From Hyperoodon ampullatus (lineage: Eukaryota > Chordata > Mammalia > Artiodactyla > Ziphiidae): 64,000 nt of DNA. Positions within the stretch are counted from its first letter, which is position 1; each line of letters opens with the position of its first letter. Below the pieces are notes generated by a model. That model was not told the origin of the DNA. It worked only from the letters and a program-made list of their open reading frames with translations, and searched no databases. The stretch lies in contig OX457074.1 of the NCBI GenBank assembly GCA_949752795.1, forward strand, positions 29,621,980 through 29,685,979, read 5' to 3'. Shown here one piece after another: positions 14,525 to 25,999 of this stretch. Both the position numbers and the translations under genes were made by a program.

Positions 14525-15806
14525 TGTTGGATGCTCAGCATGATCCTGCTCTGTGCTGGAACTGTCACCTCGGGATACAACGGAGACTGAGCTACAACTT
14601 CCCTAATGAGCTCTGGAGGCTGAGATGGGGTCTTCTGCTGGACTGGAGAAGGTTCAACCTCTTTAGTGACCTGTGCATTTATGGGAAGTGCCAGAGCCAG
14701 AGATTTAACAGTGACATTGTACAAGTGTGACTGCTGAGCTTCATTTACCCCATGATGAACACATGGTCAAACTACAACCTCCTTAAGTGTCTCCAAAGGC
14801 CGGGCGAGGGCCTCCTGAGGACTTGAAGTTTCTAGTTCCTCAGGGGCCTCTGAAGGCTGAGATGGAGCCTCCTGCGGAAGTGGAGGTGGTTCTACCACTT
14901 CAGTGGGCTCTGCATGCTGAGCCTGGGCCTCTGCCTGGGGTGAAAAAGATTCAATGTCCTCAGGGGTCTGTGGATGCTGAGCAGGGCCCTCCTGCTGGGT
15001 AAAGATTCAGCTTCCTCAGGGGGCTCTGGAGCTTCATCTGGGCTCCCCAGAAAATCCCTAGGTATACTCCCCTCAGGATAAAAGGCATCCATACTGGGAT
15101 GTAAATAATCACCCTGCAACTATTGTTCTAGACCCTGAGTGTTTTTTTTCAAATTGGCCTATAGTTCCAACAACAACTTTGGCAAGCCGTCGATGCTGAA
15201 CTAGATCTTTCTTCAGGTTTCGGGGTGAAACAATAAAGCTCATTGGTTTTGAGCTCTTACTACCCAGAGGTGGAACAAGTATTTCAAATGATTAGTGACC
15301 TTAAGCCTGATCTAGACCTATGTGTTTAGCCTTACTTTTGTGTCGAGGAGGCAGAAGCAAGGGCTGATTCTGATCCCACTCTAGCACTGGAACCGCCTCT
15401 GGGAGCTTTTAATGTTGGATTTGCTCGTTATTCAGATACTGATGTGGAACAGCAAACTGATCTGGCCCTGTAGGGAGCTCTCCAACGGAATCCGTGTCCG
15501 GGTATGGAGCCTCAGTCTCAGTCAACTCCTGATGAGGTGGGGCCAACATCTGGACTGGAGACGAGGACGTCAAATAATTAAAGCCCCTGACTTTTGCCAG
15601 GGGTGTAAGGGCATGGGGCAATTTGGGAGGGCTGTCTCAGGCGTATGAAGACCAAGTCTCGGTCAGCCGCGGTGGGTATGGGGTCACCTGGTCGGGGCCC
15701 AGGGCCCACTCCAGAGGCTGAACTGCCTGGACTAGAAGCCACAGTCATTGCCATGTGAGGGGGAGCTGTGGGGCGCAGCAGCGACACAGAGGCACAGCCA
15801 GGACAT
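14525..15806 (-). pseudogene. LRRC37: LRRC37 first-exon remnant (N-terminus and Pro/Glu repeats)
   Basis: The ATG context reads MSWLC, like the MSWLR start of LRRC37 proteins. After a frame change it gives VQPLEWALGPDQVTPYP and a TETWSSY segment, then a TGA stop. The frame goes on as VRGFNYLTSSSPVQML and DSVGELPTGPDQFAVPHQYL to a TAA stop, and later FIVSPRNLKKDL, a family-typical motif. Two further open pieces, 14,892-15,119 (SMDAFYPEGSIPRDFL, DEAPEPPEEAESLP) and about 14,525-14,724 (KEVEPSPVQQ, PLYPEVTVPAQ), match the Pro/Glu-rich repeat region. At least four stops or frame breaks separate these blocks. Similarity fades at about 14,525, where a MER5-type element begins. No other function is visible. 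Confidence 0.82.
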
Positions 15807-16289
15807 AACATGTGGCGGCTCCCAGGCACAGCGACCCAGGCCAGCGAGAAGCCAGAGCCACATCCTCCTTCAGAGCCGAACTGAACCGTTATGCCACCGC
15901 TGCAACGCGAGGGCTCACCGTTAGCAACTGTTAACAACCACGTGTCCCTCCCCCACCTAACGTCCCACCCGTTTTCTATGACATCTGTAGTTACTCCACC
16001 TTTATTAGGCTCCTGCGGAGATCCAATGCACGCCACCAGAGTGAGCCTTTTTCCCAGAGTCCCCAGGGCACAAGCCACCCTTCCCCTTGCAAAGGTGACA
16101 ATTACCTCCTGCTGGGCCCCCGTCCCAACCCCGCCCTGCCCTCCCAGGCCCCAAACAATGAGGCGGGATTTGGGCTGCAGACCCCAGTGGCCGCAAACTC
16201 CAGCAGCCCAGGGGTGGAGGGGGGTTGGGAAGGATGCAGAGCTTCCCGAGGAAACCACAGGATGTGGCATTCTGGGAAATTCAAAAGTG

Positions 16290-16370
16290 CTAGTCCAGTT
16301 CTGGCAATCTGAACTCTTCCTCCTCGAAGCTGAAGTCTGAGAGACATTCTTCCTCCCTTTGGCTACAGGC
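16290..16370 (-). CDS. RDM1: RDM1 last coding exon with stop
   Basis: 81 nt from acceptor ttttcttgtcag to TAG at 16,290-16,292. It encodes ACSQREEECLSDFSF then EEEEFRLPELD. The acidic EEEEFRLPELD tail is the hallmark C-terminus of RDM1. The 3'-UTR would run toward the LRRC37 start, about 480 bp away. Confidence 0.92.
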   Translation of the reverse strand, partial: ACSQREEECLSDFSFEEEEFRLPELD

Positions 16371-19300
16371 CTGACAAGAAAAGTAGCTGACCTGCAAAAT
16401 GAGCACCAGTCACGGTGGCGGGAGGGGAACACACCTTACAATTATTCTAAAATGTTGCCATTTCCTCCAAACTCTCAGTATTCACGTCTCATTATTAATT
16501 CACCACTCTGTCACCAGAGGTTACCACTGAATCAGTGATGACTCCAGAACTTCTGTAGGAGGGGTTTGGGGCAGGTGAGCAATTCATTCTGGGAAAGAGG
16601 GTCTAAAACCAAGTGAATGGCCCTTTATATTAGCATGGGAAAACTTCCCCCATCCCACCTTGTCTCAACAGAACTTTAATCTAGAAAAAACTACTGTGTC
16701 ACTTTTCAGAGGTCTATCCTGTGTGCAGACATGGAGAAGACACTTAGAATGTTAAAGTCAGCATGTTAAGTAGTTTTCTTCAAATACTGTAACTAGCACC
16801 CAGTTTACTTTCTTCACAGTCCTTTTCATAATCTATTTAATTTTAGTCCTTTTTAATTGTCTGGTACACCTGTAACACCTAAACTCCAAGAGAGAAGGAG
16901 CTTCATCTTATTTCCAGTGCCTAGCACATAATGGTTTCTCAATGGAACTGATTCCAAGATTGGCCTCATGTAGGAATGGATCTGTTGTTATAATCAGTTT
17001 TCCGAAATCTTTAATATCAATACGGAGTCCTTTCCTCTCACATTTCACAGGAAGCTGGACTTCTTAATGTCCAAACATGGATATGTTTGAAGTTTCCTTG
17101 ACTGATTTCAATTGAATTAAAATAATTATTTTGTACAGGAAAAACTTTCAGAATTTTTACATTTTTCAGAACATAACCACCTTTTCTTTCTCTACTTTCT
17201 TCCCTTCAAAACAAACTTTGCAACGTTGGGGTGAGTTAAATAATCAGAAAACTAGCCCCAAAATAAGCTCTCAATGACATGAAACACATTTTTGGCTCCT
17301 TTTTAATAAAAATCCTATATAGAATACATTAATGTTTTCTTTTAGAAATTACGTTGACAACTTAATCCCTAATTCGAGGCATCCATATAATTGGTTTACA
17401 GAAAGGTTCTTCGGCAAAATATTTAACACAAGATATATATGAGATGCTGAGATCTGGGTAATGTACCTTACTTGAAAGGCATGAATAGTTTTAAAACACT
17501 GTAGCATAATCACGCTTAAGGCCATAGTTACTTTGTTCCCAAATCCCTGCAATTCTATTTGAGGGGAGTTCTAAAGGGCCTGTGTCTTCTCCTGTGTCCA
17601 CAACTGTAGACGTACACTGATGGCCCTCAATCCTGCTCTCCAAACTTCAAATAACGGGCCAGAGGCAAGGCTCGGGACTTGGAAAAGTCCTAGAAATTCC
17701 CTGCCTCAAAAGCAGTTTCAGAGTTTCACATTTTCCTAAGGAAGACAGAGCTGAGTAGACATGCCAAAGTCTTCCAAATCCTGCTGCTTGTTTTGAATTA
17801 TGGCTACACTGGCTGTGTACCCCTTGAGTTTGTATCTCCACATACTTGAATTAAATCCTGTAGTTCCTCTTTGGTTCTAGCATCTGTGACCTCTTCAGAG
17901 AGTCTATATGCCACGGCTGTTTTACCAATTTCTGAAATAAAGTTAACAAGGATCAATTCAGAAGTTTTCTTGTTCTAAAACTTCCTGTATACAATGGTAG
18001 CACCCAATAATTAGACATTCTTTTGATTTCTAAAAGCAGAAAATAAGAGCATTTTCCTAGAAGTTCCCTCATCTGACACTCCAGTTTTTATCATAATTAT
18101 TTGTGAAAAACTAGATAAGAAGTATCAACTTTGGTTCAAAAACCTTTATGATCTTAGAAATAAGAACTAAGGAATAATGACATAGAAATTAAAAGCTGTG
18201 GAAACAAAAATGTTCAATCACAATACAATGAAATAGGAAGGCATTAGGTGGGGGTCAAAATGAGTTCAAACGTGGAGAGATACCACTGGACTATAATAGA
18301 TACTTCATATTAGAAGCAAGGCAAGTGCCTACTCCTTGGGACCAAAATTCTACCAGATACAATGAACAAAGCTTTGGAGACAGAGACAGAGAGAGACAGC
18401 ATTTGAACACTCTACTGGCAGAAACTGGCCCATGTACCTTTTGGACAATACAGCTTTCCTCAAGGCAAGCTAGAGCCACCAGGCTTTTTGGTCTAAGGAG
18501 TTTGGAGTACATATAAGGAATACCTTGGCATATTAGGGACAAACAACCCAGACATTTAGTTTGGTTCTTAAAGGTTGTTACCCAGAGTTGACAGCTGATG
18601 GAGATTCTGCCTGATGACCAGGGAAGTCAAACTTCACTGGAAGGACTGCCCAGGCTGGAAGGCCAAGACCAATCCAGGGTCAACTCTTACAAGCAAATAA
18701 GGTCTCTGACAACTTAGCTCGGATTTTCTCTAAGCCTGAAGGGCTGTGAAGCAGGGGAGCAATTCTGTTCCGGGAATCTACTGATCATAAAGTTTCCTTT
18801 GGGCACAGCCTGTGACATTCTCACCCCTGTATAACTCGATAGGGAACACAATCAAAGCTATTCAGTAGCATGACCACTTTCAAGGCTCACAAAAACGTAG
18901 CCAATTATTATATAAGAATCATGTTCACCCAATATATCAGAAATGAAAACTGAAATTAAACCGATTTCAAAAACATAATCTAATAAACTCTTCAACAAGA
19001 AAAAAACGATAATAATCATAGTCAATATATTTTCTCTGCTTACTATGTTTCAGGCATAGTTCTAAGCTTTTTACATTCATCATCTCATTTACTCTTACAA
19101 TATCCTCCATTAGGTGATAAGCTGTATTACTAATCCTATTTGCAGATAAAGAAATTGCAGCTTAGAGATATTAGATACCTTCAAATGTCTCTGGCTAGAA
19201 AAACCTAAAATTGCAACAACAGCAACAACAACAAAATCTAAGAGACAAAGTTAGGACTCAAACACAGGTGTCCAAGGCTTATAATCACTACACTATTCTG

Positions 19301-21304
19301 TAAGATAAGCAAGCAATTGGGGAAGAACTGGATCAAACACTTTCTGTATGAACTGTGGCAAGTCACTCTACATCTAAACACTGGGGACAATAATATTTGC
19401 TGTCATTTTTCTCATAAATGCCACAAAGAACAAATTTAAGACTGCTGCTGTGAAAGCATCTGGTGAATGAAAGAATATGTAATGTTTTAGATAACCATTA
19501 TTTTCATCCAATTAACTTTTCAAGTAACTTTATTTGCTCACTGAAACTGAAGTACTTCAAGGATAATCAAAAAGGTCTTACCTAAAGCCACAATCAGCAG
19601 TTTCTGGAATGCATCTGTCATAGCCTTCTGAAGAGCAAGCTTCTGGGTTACCTTCCTTTCCATAGGGAATGATAATGACCCTAAATCCAACCAAAACAGA
19701 TGAATTTAAAATGCCTGTCTGAATAACTGATTTCTAGGTTATGTGTGTAAAACTAAAAATGCATCTGTGATTCTTAGATCATTATCTTAGTGATTAAGGA
19801 CAGGCACAACACTGAGGTACGGGTGAATGTCTCTGTTGTAGGTATACCCTGGCATGGCACATTTTTACTGCTCAGATCTATTCTGGAAGTTCCTAAAATA
19901 CTCGATGGGAAATGCAAACCAAGTACGTGGCACAAATCTCATACTACTCACAGATTTCAAATGGACAAGCTGAGGCTGCACTGCTACAGACCCTGCTCTC
20001 CTGTGCATAAAGGGCCGGATTCATACAGTGAGATAGATTTGGTGGTAGTGCAGATGATCTGGCCTCTCCTCAACCATCACCCACTCAGGTGGATGGTGGA
20101 GCCTCCTCCACTCCATTCGCTAACAGCTCTGCCTGAGTTAAAACCCTAAGCCCAAGTGCCATGGATTCTAGGAAAAACCTCAGTATCAATCGGAATCCCC
20201 TTTCTAGGGATCTACATTAACTTTTCCTGCTCAGGCCCTTCCGTAGGAGTCAAAGGACTGAATGTTTACACAAGAGTTTATTTCAGTCTTTAGACAATGA
20301 TTTTGTTGGGATAACTGAAGGCCAGAAGACATCTGTATTTGAAGGAATATTTTAGCACATAACAAATTATTAACAACAACAACAACAAAAACTAACTAAT
20401 TTTCCCTCCTCCTAAGTTTCTTGGCAGGCGGTCAGTTCTAAAATTCTAAAGTTTAAGGTGCTGTCAGGTATTGCCTAAGATAAAAACCTATATTGTCAGG
20501 CAGAAAAAATCTGCCTAGGGCTTTAGTGGCTTAGAAAAGTGATGATGTATCTGAAAAGGTGAGTTTCAGAAAGAAAGGAAAAAAGAGAAATCCCACTCCC
20601 TCACCTCCCCACACACAAACATACTGGAAAACAGACCTTCCTCCAACTTATGCAAAGGTTCCTCAGCCATGACAACTCCGGGACTCCTGCACTCATGGGA
20701 GGGCAACACCACCTCGAAAGCACAGAAGAACTTCAGGCTTTGCTTCTGAATTGGTGTCACAATATCTTCATTTTCCCTTTCTTCAAGGTTAGAAAGATCC
20801 TGAAGCTGTTAGGATTATGAATTAAATGCTAGACTTCAAAATATCCTGTTGTTAGAAATAAAAACGAAACTCCAGCAATCCCAGGTAATAGTTTAGGTAT
20901 GCAATAGCTTCAAAATCAAGTTGAGACTTGCAAATGAATGACTAGATATGGACAACTATTTTTTATTATATACCATACAAATACTGGAGAAAATTATGGA
21001 CAGCGCCATCCAAGTCATTGAGATTATCACTAATTCTAGGTGGCAGGCCAATGCTCACGTACTTCCATGTGGAAGGCTCTCACATCTCCTCCCCATAGCC
21101 CTGTTCTATTCTTCTCTCTAAAGTCTAGGAGTTCAATGTTGAAAGGAGTCTGGTTAGTCAAAGAAAATCTACAGAGTTTACCTTGATGTTCCTTTCTGAC
21201 CACCCATTGAAACCAAAGTAGTGATTTGCCAATTCTTGGCATCTGGAGCTGTTTAGGGCCAGCGTATTATGTTGAACCGCCTTATGTCTGGTGCCAAGAT
21301 GAAC
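16290..21304 (-). CDS. RDM1: RAD52 motif-containing protein 1, RD-motif half (five exons)
   Basis: RDM1 is a nuclear DNA/RNA-binding protein with an N-terminal RRM and a C-terminal RAD52-like RD motif, linked in mammals to the response to cisplatin. Five exons are readable: 21,182-21,304, 20,637-20,805, 19,582-19,680, 17,846-17,931 and 16,290-16,370. All have AG/GT junctions. The exon-end phases (0, 1, 1, 0, stop) agree at each join, with no internal stop. Diagnostic motifs are VHLGTRHKAVQHNTLALN, CQELANHYFGFNGW, LEERENEDIV, QKQSLKFFCAFEVVLPSHE, MTDAFQKLLIVALE and the C-terminus SDFSFEEEEFRLPELD followed by TAG. About 186 residues are covered, against roughly 284 for the human protein. The exons for the start Met and RRM were not found upstream by eye, so the gene is annotated 5'-partial. 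It lies head-to-tail with the LRRC37 remnant on the same strand. The call rests on recognising the protein. Confidence 0.9.
17846..17931 (-). CDS. RDM1: RDM1 penultimate exon
   Basis: 86 nt. Acceptor taactttatttcag, donor TTCAA|GTATGT. It encodes E(I)GKTAVAYRLSEEVTD and ARTKEELQDLIQ and ends in phase 0. More divergent than the preceding exons, as in other mammals. Confidence 0.9.
19030..19300. repeat. MIR
   Basis: MIR-type text (tttcaggcatagttctaagctttttacattc; cattaggtgataagctgtattac) inside an RDM1 intron, upstream of the exon at 19,582. Edges approximate. Confidence 0.65.
19582..19680 (-). CDS. RDM1: RDM1 exon, DAFQKLLIVAL helix
   Basis: 99 nt, entered and left in phase 1. Acceptor ggttggatttag, donor TTTAG|GTAAGA. 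It encodes SLSFPMERKVTQKLALQKAM and TDAFQKLLIVAL. The AMTDAFQKLL helix is equivalent to EAVTDGLKRALR in RAD52. Confidence 0.92.
20637..20805 (-). CDS. RDM1: RDM1 exon, central RD motif
   Basis: 169 nt. Acceptor aatcctaacag, donor GGAAG|GTCTGT (a weaker donor). It encodes LQDLSNLEERENEDIVTPIQ, KQSLKFFCAFEVVLPSHECR and AEEPLHKLEE. The FFCAFEVVLPS strand matches the FVRVQL strand position of RAD52-type folds. Ends in phase 1. Confidence 0.92.
21182..21304 (-). CDS. RDM1: RDM1 exon, RAD52-like motif start
   Basis: 123 nt, 41 codons, phase 0 at both ends. Acceptor tatgtctttag, donor AAG|GTAAAC. It encodes VHLGTRHKAVQHNTLALNSS then CQELANHYFGFNGWSERNIK. The ELANHYFGFNGW part corresponds to the NLANEMFGYNGW motif of RAD52. 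Confidence 0.92.
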
Positions 21305-21349
21305 CTAAAGACATAAAAGTCCTAAAAATATAACAATCCTGCATAGAGA

Positions 21350-22530
21350 CTTGTTTTGGATATACCTGAGATTTATCAACACCAATTTCATAGAGTGGTT
21401 GTGAAGATTAAGTAGGACATTTTAAGCAATGAGCTCACAGTCAGCCCTAAATAAATGTTATTTATTATTTTTAAGTCAGTACTTTTCTGCATCATTTCCA
21501 GGGCCCCTGATTAACCGGAAGGTTCCCTGACCTCTGGTGGTGAAAGTGATGATCAAAACAACCAAGGAAGCCCAGCAGAAGCCTATTATGGGGCTGGGGG
21601 TAAGCAAAGGAAGTGAACTGTTTTACTCGTCTCATCCTGTAGCTCCTGCTTGAGAATATGACCTGAAGAGGAGGTAAGATGGACCTGCCACTGAATCAGG
21701 ACCTTAATCTGTAGCACCCCCTCCCCAAGTTACTAACCCCTGTTAGAAGAGGGAATACCTATATCTCTATAAATGTAAATAAAGCAACCAAAAGAATTAG
21801 GGGTTCATCTGCATTAACAAGCTTCTTTGAGAGTGCAAATATTTCCAGTCTTAACTCTCTAAATAACTTACATATTACTGTGGATTTTTTACATCACTAG
21901 TTCTTTCTTAAATATCTATTTCCACTTTGAACAGGGTGTAGTATATAAATATAGTCATAAAAATTCAAATAATACAAATAAAGTCAAAGCATTGTTAATT
22001 CTTTATTGATTGGTTTGTGCATCTTCCTCTGTCACTAGTTTATGAGCTCCTTAAGTGCTTGAAGGAACCATATATTATTCTTTCCTTGTTACCAGAAGCA
22101 AGCATAGATCTTGGCATATAATAGAGGAGTGATGGTCTGTTGACTGAGTGAATGAATGAGTACATAAGAAAATGAAATTACTTTCTCCAACTGAAGCTGC
22201 CTGCTGGGAAGGAGAAATGAAGACTAATTTTTAAATGTTGAGTGTCGCATGAGAGGCTAGGCCCTGTACGGTGAGTCATAATGGAGCTGTCCTGGATAAT
22301 TAGGAAGCTTCAGAAGGGCTCTGAGCCCCTGGTAGTAGAGACAGTTGACATCTGGGATAACCTTGCCACAGTTCTTGCTGGCAAACATCTCCCTTCGTGC
22401 TACTGAGAAAAAACTCAGGTACATTAGGCCTTTCCTTCATTTTATTTTAAGATGTTATTCACTTTTCTGTATTTATAAAAATACAGGGGAAAAAAGATAA
22501 GAATTATGTATACATGCCAATGAATAAAGG
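21350..22530. other. Upstream of the readable RDM1 exons; MIR/L2 pieces only
   Basis: The expected place for RDM1 RRM exons. A MIR-like piece lies at about 21,380-21,475 and an L2-like piece at 22,020-22,165. No segment resembling an RRM (for example a V.R...GFYAVIKF motif) was seen on the minus strand. Confidence 0.5.
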
Positions 22531-22541
22531 AACACATAATT

Positions 22542-22800
22542 GGAACTTCCCTGCTGGTGCAGTGGTTAAGACTCTGTGCTCCCAATGCAGGGAGCCCGGG
22601 TTCGATCCCTGGTCAGGGAACTAGGTCTCACATGCATGCTGCAACTAAGAGTTCACACGCCACAGTTAAGGAACCTGTGAGCCGCAACTAAAGGAGCCTG
22701 CCTGCTGCAACTGGGGAGCCCTTGAGCCGCAACTAAGGAGCCAACCTGCTGCAACTAAGACCCGGTGCAACCAAATAAATAAATAATTAAAATTTAAAAA
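22542..22800 (+). mobile_element. CHR-type SINE with internal unit expansion and TSD
   Basis: tRNA-like head followed by several copies of a roughly 30-bp unit built on 'gagccgcaactaagga'. Tail is (ataa)n. Perfect 12-bp duplication gaacacataatt at 22,530-22,541 and 22,801-22,812. Confidence 0.92.
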
Positions 22801-22878
22801 GAACACATAATTAAAGTAGGTAACAATATCGGGGGTGTGGGTAGTAAACTAAGGCTCTGCATTAACAAAAGAAACCTA

Positions 22879-23088
22879 GGGCTTCCCTGGTGGCATGGTG
22901 TTTGAGAGTCCGCCTGCCGATGCAGGGGACACGGGTTCGTGTCCCGGTTCAGGAAGATCCCACATGCCGCAGAGTGCCTGGGCCCATGAGCCATGGCTGC
23001 TGTGCCTGCGCGTCCGGAGTCTGTGCTGCGCAACGGGAAAGGCCACAACAGTGAGAGGCCAGCGTACCGCAAAAAAAAAAAAAAAAAA
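22879..23088 (+). mobile_element. Cetacean CHR-2-like SINE
   Basis: Starts gggcttccctggtggca, box-B-like ggttcgtgtcccgg, ends gcgtaccgc plus 18 A. Shows the 'ggcccatgagccatggctgc' body of the cetacean subfamily. No clear duplication. Confidence 0.9.
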
Positions 23089-23648
23089 CCAGAAGGTGCA
23101 AAACTGTTTCCTATCCAAGACTCCTATCTTCCGTCTTACAAAACTGTAACTAACACTTCAGAGAATCAAAGTCCATACCGTGTAGGATTTTTCCCACCAG
23201 TACAAAACACTGGCTCAAGGGCAAGTTCAAACTGGCTATTAATTCAGTTCAGCAAACATTTCCTGAGGCCAGGCCCTGTGTTAGCAGCACTAAACTCAAA
23301 GAGGAAGCATGCCATCACTGCTTTCAAGAAACTCAGATTCTAGCAAGACAGGAAAAGCACAAATGAAAAATAACAAGAAATACCTTCCATCTGCCGAATG
23401 GCATGGGCTGCCCTCAAAAGAAGAACACAAGTTCACTGTGCACAGATGATAGGGAGAGCACAGGGGAGTTTATCAGAGAGAATGCACAAGAAGTCACCAA
23501 GACAAGAAAAAGCACATGATACACTCCAGGTGTGTCAGAGAAGGAGGGAAAGGAGCTAAGAATGCCCTCCAATGCCACAAGAAGTGAGGGCTTTATTCCA
23601 TAGCAATGGAGCATGATGGGAGGTGTTTAAATAAACAAGGAACCTATC

Positions 23649-23766
23649 GGGCAGTGCAGTGGTTGGGACTCCGCACTTCCTCCACGGAGGAAAAGGGCGG
23701 GGGCAGGGTTTGATCCCTGGTCGGGGAACTAAGATCCCGCAGGCGGCATGGTGCGGTCAAAAAAAA
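23649..23766 (+). mobile_element. Short SINE lacking its usual 5' start, perfect TSD
   Basis: Body gggcagtgcagtggttggga ... tttgatccctggtcgggg, A tail. The usual 'cttccctggtgg' head is missing, yet perfect 12-bp copies of aaggaacctatc flank it (23,637-23,648 and 23,767-23,778). Confidence 0.85.
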
Positions 23767-23779
23767 AAGGAACCTATCA

Positions 23780-25284
23780 TGTAGAAGTCCTGTGAACAAC
23801 TGGTGATAAGCAGGCATTGTCATTAATAACACACCACTAAGCAGTCCAAGTAATAGAGATTGAGAATTCAAGCGCAGCCTCTCCTGAGCTATACCACTCA
23901 TAATGCAGGGAGCAGCAACCCTGGGCAAAGAAGACCTAAGATCCTCTGACCTGACAGTCACAACACTGCTCCGGAGGACCACGCTTGCAGACCTCCCATC
24001 ACCATCTCTGTCGGTTCCGAGACTGCTCTTCTTGCCTGTTCCCAACCTCGCTCACTCTCCCCACTTTCTACCTCACCAAACGGCCCCAAGGTACAGGTCT
24101 CCTCCATCCTTCCAAAGCTCAATTTATGCCACTTCGCTCTAAAGAAAGACCCACGTTAGCGCCTGTTTTCCCAACCAAAAGAAATCCAAAGAGGTATCTA
24201 TTTTCACAAAAAAAGGGGGGAAAATGAGAACAGTGCCCGGCATGTGTTGTGCAGCAGCCCATACAGAGGCAATTCGCACTGTGCGCTGCAAAAGCGGGTG
24301 CAGGGGCACCACCCAGCTCCTTCCTGGGAACCACACTCAGCACCTCAGCATCAAGCCACCATAGCTTTGAACTGTCACTGAGCTTCTGTACTTTAGCTCA
24401 ATTTATTCTGTGCATCCGTTAGCAAGATGTGTCCTATGGTCACTGCTTCTTCGCTTTACGCCACTTCGGCTTATGAAAGGTTTCATGGGAACGCTCTGCT
24501 TTCAGTCATTGGGGGAAACCCATACTTATTGTCCTCCCGCCTCCCTCCAGGCTATGCATCCACTCTCGGCCTGGCCTTTCCAGCTTTGAAAAGACAACCT
24601 GGCTCCGCCCTCTACCGCCTATATACTACAGTGAAAGATGAGGGGAGAAGCTGACAGGTAGACAAAAGGCAGCAGCAGTTGAGTGAGGCCTGACGACAGA
24701 CATCGGAAGAGTTCCAGGCCCCTTCAACTTTTGAGATGTATGGTATAATAAAAAATGTAGAAACACCTAAGGGATGGGATGAGAAAGAAGTCAAAATGGA
24801 CTTCAGTATTTGTTAGCATTTGTTAAATATGGGTGGTACATACACAGGGAACAATGTAATATTCTCCACTTCTCTCAGTATGAAATTTTTAATTAAAAAA
24901 ATACCAAAACACGGTTTTAAAAATTACAGGATATTTTAAATGTTTATACATTTGACAAGTTAATACAACACAAAAAATGAAATCTAATTGTGTAATTCAC
25001 AAGGTAATCCAACAAATATTTAGAGTATTGTATCCTCAGGCATTACATGGCCTCCCTTTAAACTTCCTCAGCTCTCCCTCAGTGGGTTATAATTCCCAGT
25101 TTACTTTAAGGGAACTTCAATATTTAAGTTATGGTTGATGTTTATGTCCCTTATACAAACATGCATTAATTTGGGGAAATCAATTATCAAACAAACATCA
25201 AAAGTAATCATTTCTACATTACTAATGTGACTTTGCCCATTAGAGATCAGAATGGCATTACAAGATCATCAGTCACTTATTCTA
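23780..25284. other. No gene recognised
   Basis: Open frames at 23,900-24,650 are not bounded by splice sites and match nothing I know. The phrases 'cacttcgctctaaagaaagacccacgttagcgcc' and 'cttcgctttacgccacttcggcttatgaaagg' look like an old dispersed DNA-transposon remnant, unclassified. Confidence 0.35.
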
Positions 25285-25500
25285 TAGGCCAGAGTTGATG
25301 CTATTGACATTTTGGGCTGAACAATTCTTTGTTGTGGAAGGCTGTCCTGTGCCTCATAAATGTTTCAGCAGCATCCCGGCCTCTGACCACTAGGTCCCAG
25401 GAGCATGTCTCCTGACTTACGACAACTAAAGATGTCTGTCTCCAGACATCAGCAAATGTCCCCTGGGGGGCAAAATCATTCCTGGTTGACACCTACTGAT
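25285..25500. mobile_element. MER5-type hAT-Charlie element
   Basis: Same family as at 14,310: 'gggctgaacaattctttgttgtggaaggctgtcctg ... tcctggttgacacctactg'. Confidence 0.75.
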
Positions 25501-25684
25501 ATAAACAAGCATATAGTGTTTGCTTGCCAAATAACAGCAACAGAAGATGGATAAATCCATGGATTCCAAAGGTCCTAGAATTAGCAAATCTTCTCTGTAC
25601 AACTCCTAGCCCACATCTAGAAAATATTACAAAAGGAAGCAAAATGAAAAGAAAAACTAACAACACATGAGCTAAAATCTTTAC

Positions 25685-25985
25685 TAGGGACAGAACACAG
25701 CATAGTGATCCAAAGCACAGACTTGGAGCCAGAGGACTTACATTCAGAACTCACCAGCTGTCACTCACCAACTGTGTCACTCACCAGCTGTGTGACCTGG
25801 AGCAAATGACTTAGCCTCAAGTATCTCAACTTGCTCACCTCTAAAATGGCAAGGAGACAACTAATACCTACCTCCTATGGTTATTTATTTTCACTTAAGA
25901 ATTAAGCGAAATAATACGTGTAAAGTGCTTAAAAGAATGCCTGGCATACAGTGAGTGCTCAGTAAGTGTTAGCTAGTGTTATTTC
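25685..25985. repeat. MIR with small internal tandem repeat
   Basis: Near full-length MIR: 'ctgtgtgacctggagcaaatgacttagcctc ... cctggcatacagtgagtgctcagtaagtg'. Within it 'actcaccarctgt' is repeated three times at about 25,748-25,795. Confidence 0.8.
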
Positions 25986-25999
25986 ACTAAAATTCCATA

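Noticed and set aside
15578..16432. 284-codon minus-strand open frame
   Set aside because: It runs across the RDM1 last exon in the wrong frame and into the LRRC37 first exon in a wrong frame; the true frames give the recognised RDM1 tail and LRRC37 motifs.
22794..23118. Several 80-116-codon frames on both strands
   Set aside because: Translations of a CHR-2 SINE; near-identical peptides appear at 32.5, 32.9, 35.7 and 53.2 kb.
24427..24654. Possible RDM1 first exon or small gene in a GC-richer block
   Set aside because: No RRM-like translation on the minus strand and the plus-strand frame has no splice or start context.
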